Below the pieces are notes generated by a model. That model was not told where the DNA came from. It did not search any database and worked only from the letters and a program-made list of their open reading frames with translations. Shown here piece by piece: positions 39,458 through 40,652 of a DNA stretch of 40,652 bases (position 1 is its first letter; every line of letters starts with the position of its first letter). This DNA comes from 40CM-4-68-19 sp036513415 (GTDB lineage Bacteria; Myxococcota; Myxococcia; Myxococcales; 40CM-4-68-19), in contig DATBZA010000013.1 of NCBI GenBank assembly GCA_036513415.1, forward strand, positions 1 to 40,652, written 5' to 3'. Position numbers and translations under genes: made by a program.

Positions 39458-40144
39458 TCACCGCCGGAGCGTGACGTGGAGGACTTCGGCGCCGCGCGGG
39501 ACGTCGTCCTTCGATCGGATGGTCTTCGCGTCCACTGGAGAATCGGACAGCACCAGCAGCAGGGTGGCCACGCCCTTCCCCGTCCACTCGAACGCCTGGG
39601 GCAGCGGCCCCTTCACCGCTGGCCCCTGGTAGATCACGCTGACCTCGCCGGACTCGATCAGCACTGCGGCAACCCGCTTGTGCTGTCCGGGCTGCAGCGA
39701 GAGCAGCAGCCGGGCCCCTTCCGCCACCGCATCGCCCGCGGCGAGCTCATGCACGCCGCTCGCGTCCTGGACGAAGAGCTGCGCCGACGCGCTTCCTTTG
39801 CTGCGCTCCCGTTCGGTGTCCGCAGGCCGCAAGACCAGCGCGGTCCCCGCCACCAGCAAAAGCCCCGCCGCCGCCGCGAGGGGGGCCCAGCGGGAGACGA
39901 AGTCGCGCCGCGGCCGGTGCGCCAGCTTCTCGGCAACGCCCGCCGCGAACTGCGGAAAGGGAACGTCGCGCCGCAGCGCTTCGCGCTCGGCGGCGATCTC
40001 CTGCCGCACCGACGCGCACCGCTCGCAGCCCGTCACGTGCGCCTCCGTGCGCTCCTTCTCCACGCCCGAGAGCTCGCCGGCGAGCAGCCTGCGCACGCGC
40101 AGGGCCGAGCAGCCGGGCCCGGGACCGCCAAGGTCCAGGTTCAC
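39458..40144 (-). CDS. Zinc-finger anti-sigma factor
   Basis: The 228-residue protein starts at GTG 40142-40144, overlapping the sigma factor stop (GTGA). Its N-terminal half contains the zinc-finger anti-sigma signature H-x3-C-x2-C (HVTGCERC), which holds sigma through a ZAS-type helix. A single membrane helix (~87-105, PLAAAAGLLLVAGTALVL) follows, and the C-terminal ~110 residues lie outside, with FecR-like beta sequence (GEVSVIYQGPAV). This is the typical anti-sigma for an ECF sigma factor encoded immediately upstream: it keeps sigma at the membrane until a periplasmic signal releases it. Only the caspase-like and lipoprotein genes follow, so these are probable targets of the circuit. Confidence 0.88.
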   Translation of the reverse strand: MNLDLGGPGPGCSALRVRRLLAGELSGVEKERTEAHVTGCERCASVRQEIAAEREALRRDVPFPQFAAGVAEKLAHRPRRDFVSRWAPLAAAAGLLLVAGTALVLRPADTERERSKGSASAQLFVQDASGVHELAAGDAVAEGARLLLSLQPGQHKRVAAVLIESGEVSVIYQGPAVKGPLPQAFEWTGKGVATLLLVLSDSPVDAKTIRSKDDVPRGAEVLHVTLRR

Positions 40145-40652
40145 AGGTCGCCTCCTTCTTGCAAAGGGACGCCCAGCGCCTCGCGGGCGCAGGCGAGGAA
40201 CTCGCGCAATCGCTTGCGAATCGTGGGCAGGCTTCGTCCCATCTCTTGCGCGATCTCCGCCTGCGTCAGCTCGTCCACGAAGTACAGCACCGCTACCTCC
40301 TGCGCTTCCTCCGGCGCCGCGGCGAGCACCACCCGGACCAGCTCGCGGCGGTCCGGCGATTCGGTTTCCACTTTCCGCTCCGCCTGCACCGTCCTGAGCT
40401 GCTCGCGCCAGAGCGCCTTGCGGGCGCGGAGCACGTTCAGGCAGTGGTGCGTGGCGATCCGGAGGATCCAGGTGCTAGGCGACGCCGCCGCCCGGAACTC
40501 GGGCAAGGCCCGCAGCGCCTTCACGAACACGTCCTGCAGCGCGTCCTTCGCTTCCGCGTCCTCCTTCAAGAGATAGCGGCAGCGGCCGTACACCGCTGCC
40601 GCATGCTTCTCGTACAGTTCGGCGAGGAGGCCCGCAGGCGCGGGCGAGCCGG
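40141..40652 (-). CDS. ECF sigma factor, 5' end cut by window edge
   Basis: The frame is open to the right edge without a start codon in the last 60 bases, so the N-terminus is missing. Visible are region 2 (KDALQDVFVKALRALPEFR with the DVF core, then PSTWILRIATHHCLNVLR) and region 4 (LTQAEIAQEMGRSLPTIRKRL, a helix-turn-helix). Region 3 is absent, as in ECF (group IV) sigma factors. It should direct RNA polymerase to ECF promoters, with the neighbouring zinc-finger anti-sigma holding it inactive. Its stop overlaps the anti-sigma GTG by four bases. No -35/-10 for the operon lies inside the window. Confidence 0.9.
   Translation of the reverse strand, partial: GSPAPAGLLAELYEKHAAAVYGRCRYLLKEDAEAKDALQDVFVKALRALPEFRAAASPSTWILRIATHHCLNVLRARKALWREQLRTVQAERKVETESPDRRELVRVVLAAAPEEAQEVAVLYFVDELTQAEIAQEMGRSLPTIRKRLREFLACAREALGVPLQEGGDL

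Overview
The window is high-GC DNA of the kind seen in Myxococcota and other former deltaproteobacteria. Pointers are the lipoprotein with Asp-Ala-Gly-rich linkers, the Cys-rich and Ig-like repeat surface protein, the FYDLN-acid protein, the hybrid histidine kinase and the caspase-like protein behind an ECF sigma/anti-sigma pair. This placement is inferred from gene style; no rRNA or other marker is present. No tRNA, rRNA or CRISPR array was recognised.

Left region (1-7.5 kb). A truncated lipoprotein runs off the left edge. It is followed by a broken 5' copy of an enoyl-CoA hydratase gene, an unknown secreted protein, and the intact hydratase. Next is a compact aerobic benzoyl-CoA (box) cluster: boxR (HTH plus shikimate-kinase-like regulator) diverges from boxC and boxB. 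The 87-bp gap between boxR and boxC carries two related TGCA-type palindromes that overlap the predicted promoters. A Dps-family ferritin follows a hairpin.

Region 7.5-18.5 kb. After a secreted amidase, the window is dominated by one 8.5-kb gene on the minus strand. It encodes a secreted 2835-residue Rhs/YD protein with teneurin-like domain order and a C-terminal tip resembling polymorphic toxin type 44. A small exported-protein gene directly behind it could encode immunity. This block is visibly richer in A/T than its flanks and looks acquired.

Region 18.5-29.1 kb. thyX and mgtE overlap on the minus strand. Diverging from them is a tight plus-strand run: fluC/crcB, an alkyltransferase-like protein, a metallophosphoesterase, a hotdog thioesterase and an exported unknown. 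Next come a 193-bp imperfect inverted-repeat element and an exported rhodanese gene interrupted by one in-frame TGA at a conserved-Cys-like position. A stem-loop placed like a bacterial SECIS follows that TGA, so this is a candidate selenoprotein. A GNAT protein, an OPT transporter and an unknown coiled-coil/proline-rich protein follow.

Right region (29.1-40.65 kb). This holds a secreted Xaa-Pro peptidase, the FYDLN-acid protein with a good sigma-70 promoter, a four-cluster ferredoxin, a SCO1/SenC protein, an ABC exporter pair, a phytoene-dehydrogenase-like oxidoreductase and a hybrid histidine kinase lacking the N-box Asn. The last unit, read leftwards from the right edge, is ECF sigma, zinc-finger anti-sigma, secreted caspase-like protein with a C-terminal beta-barrel-like region, and a lipoprotein. 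These genes overlap or nearly touch and probably form one operon.
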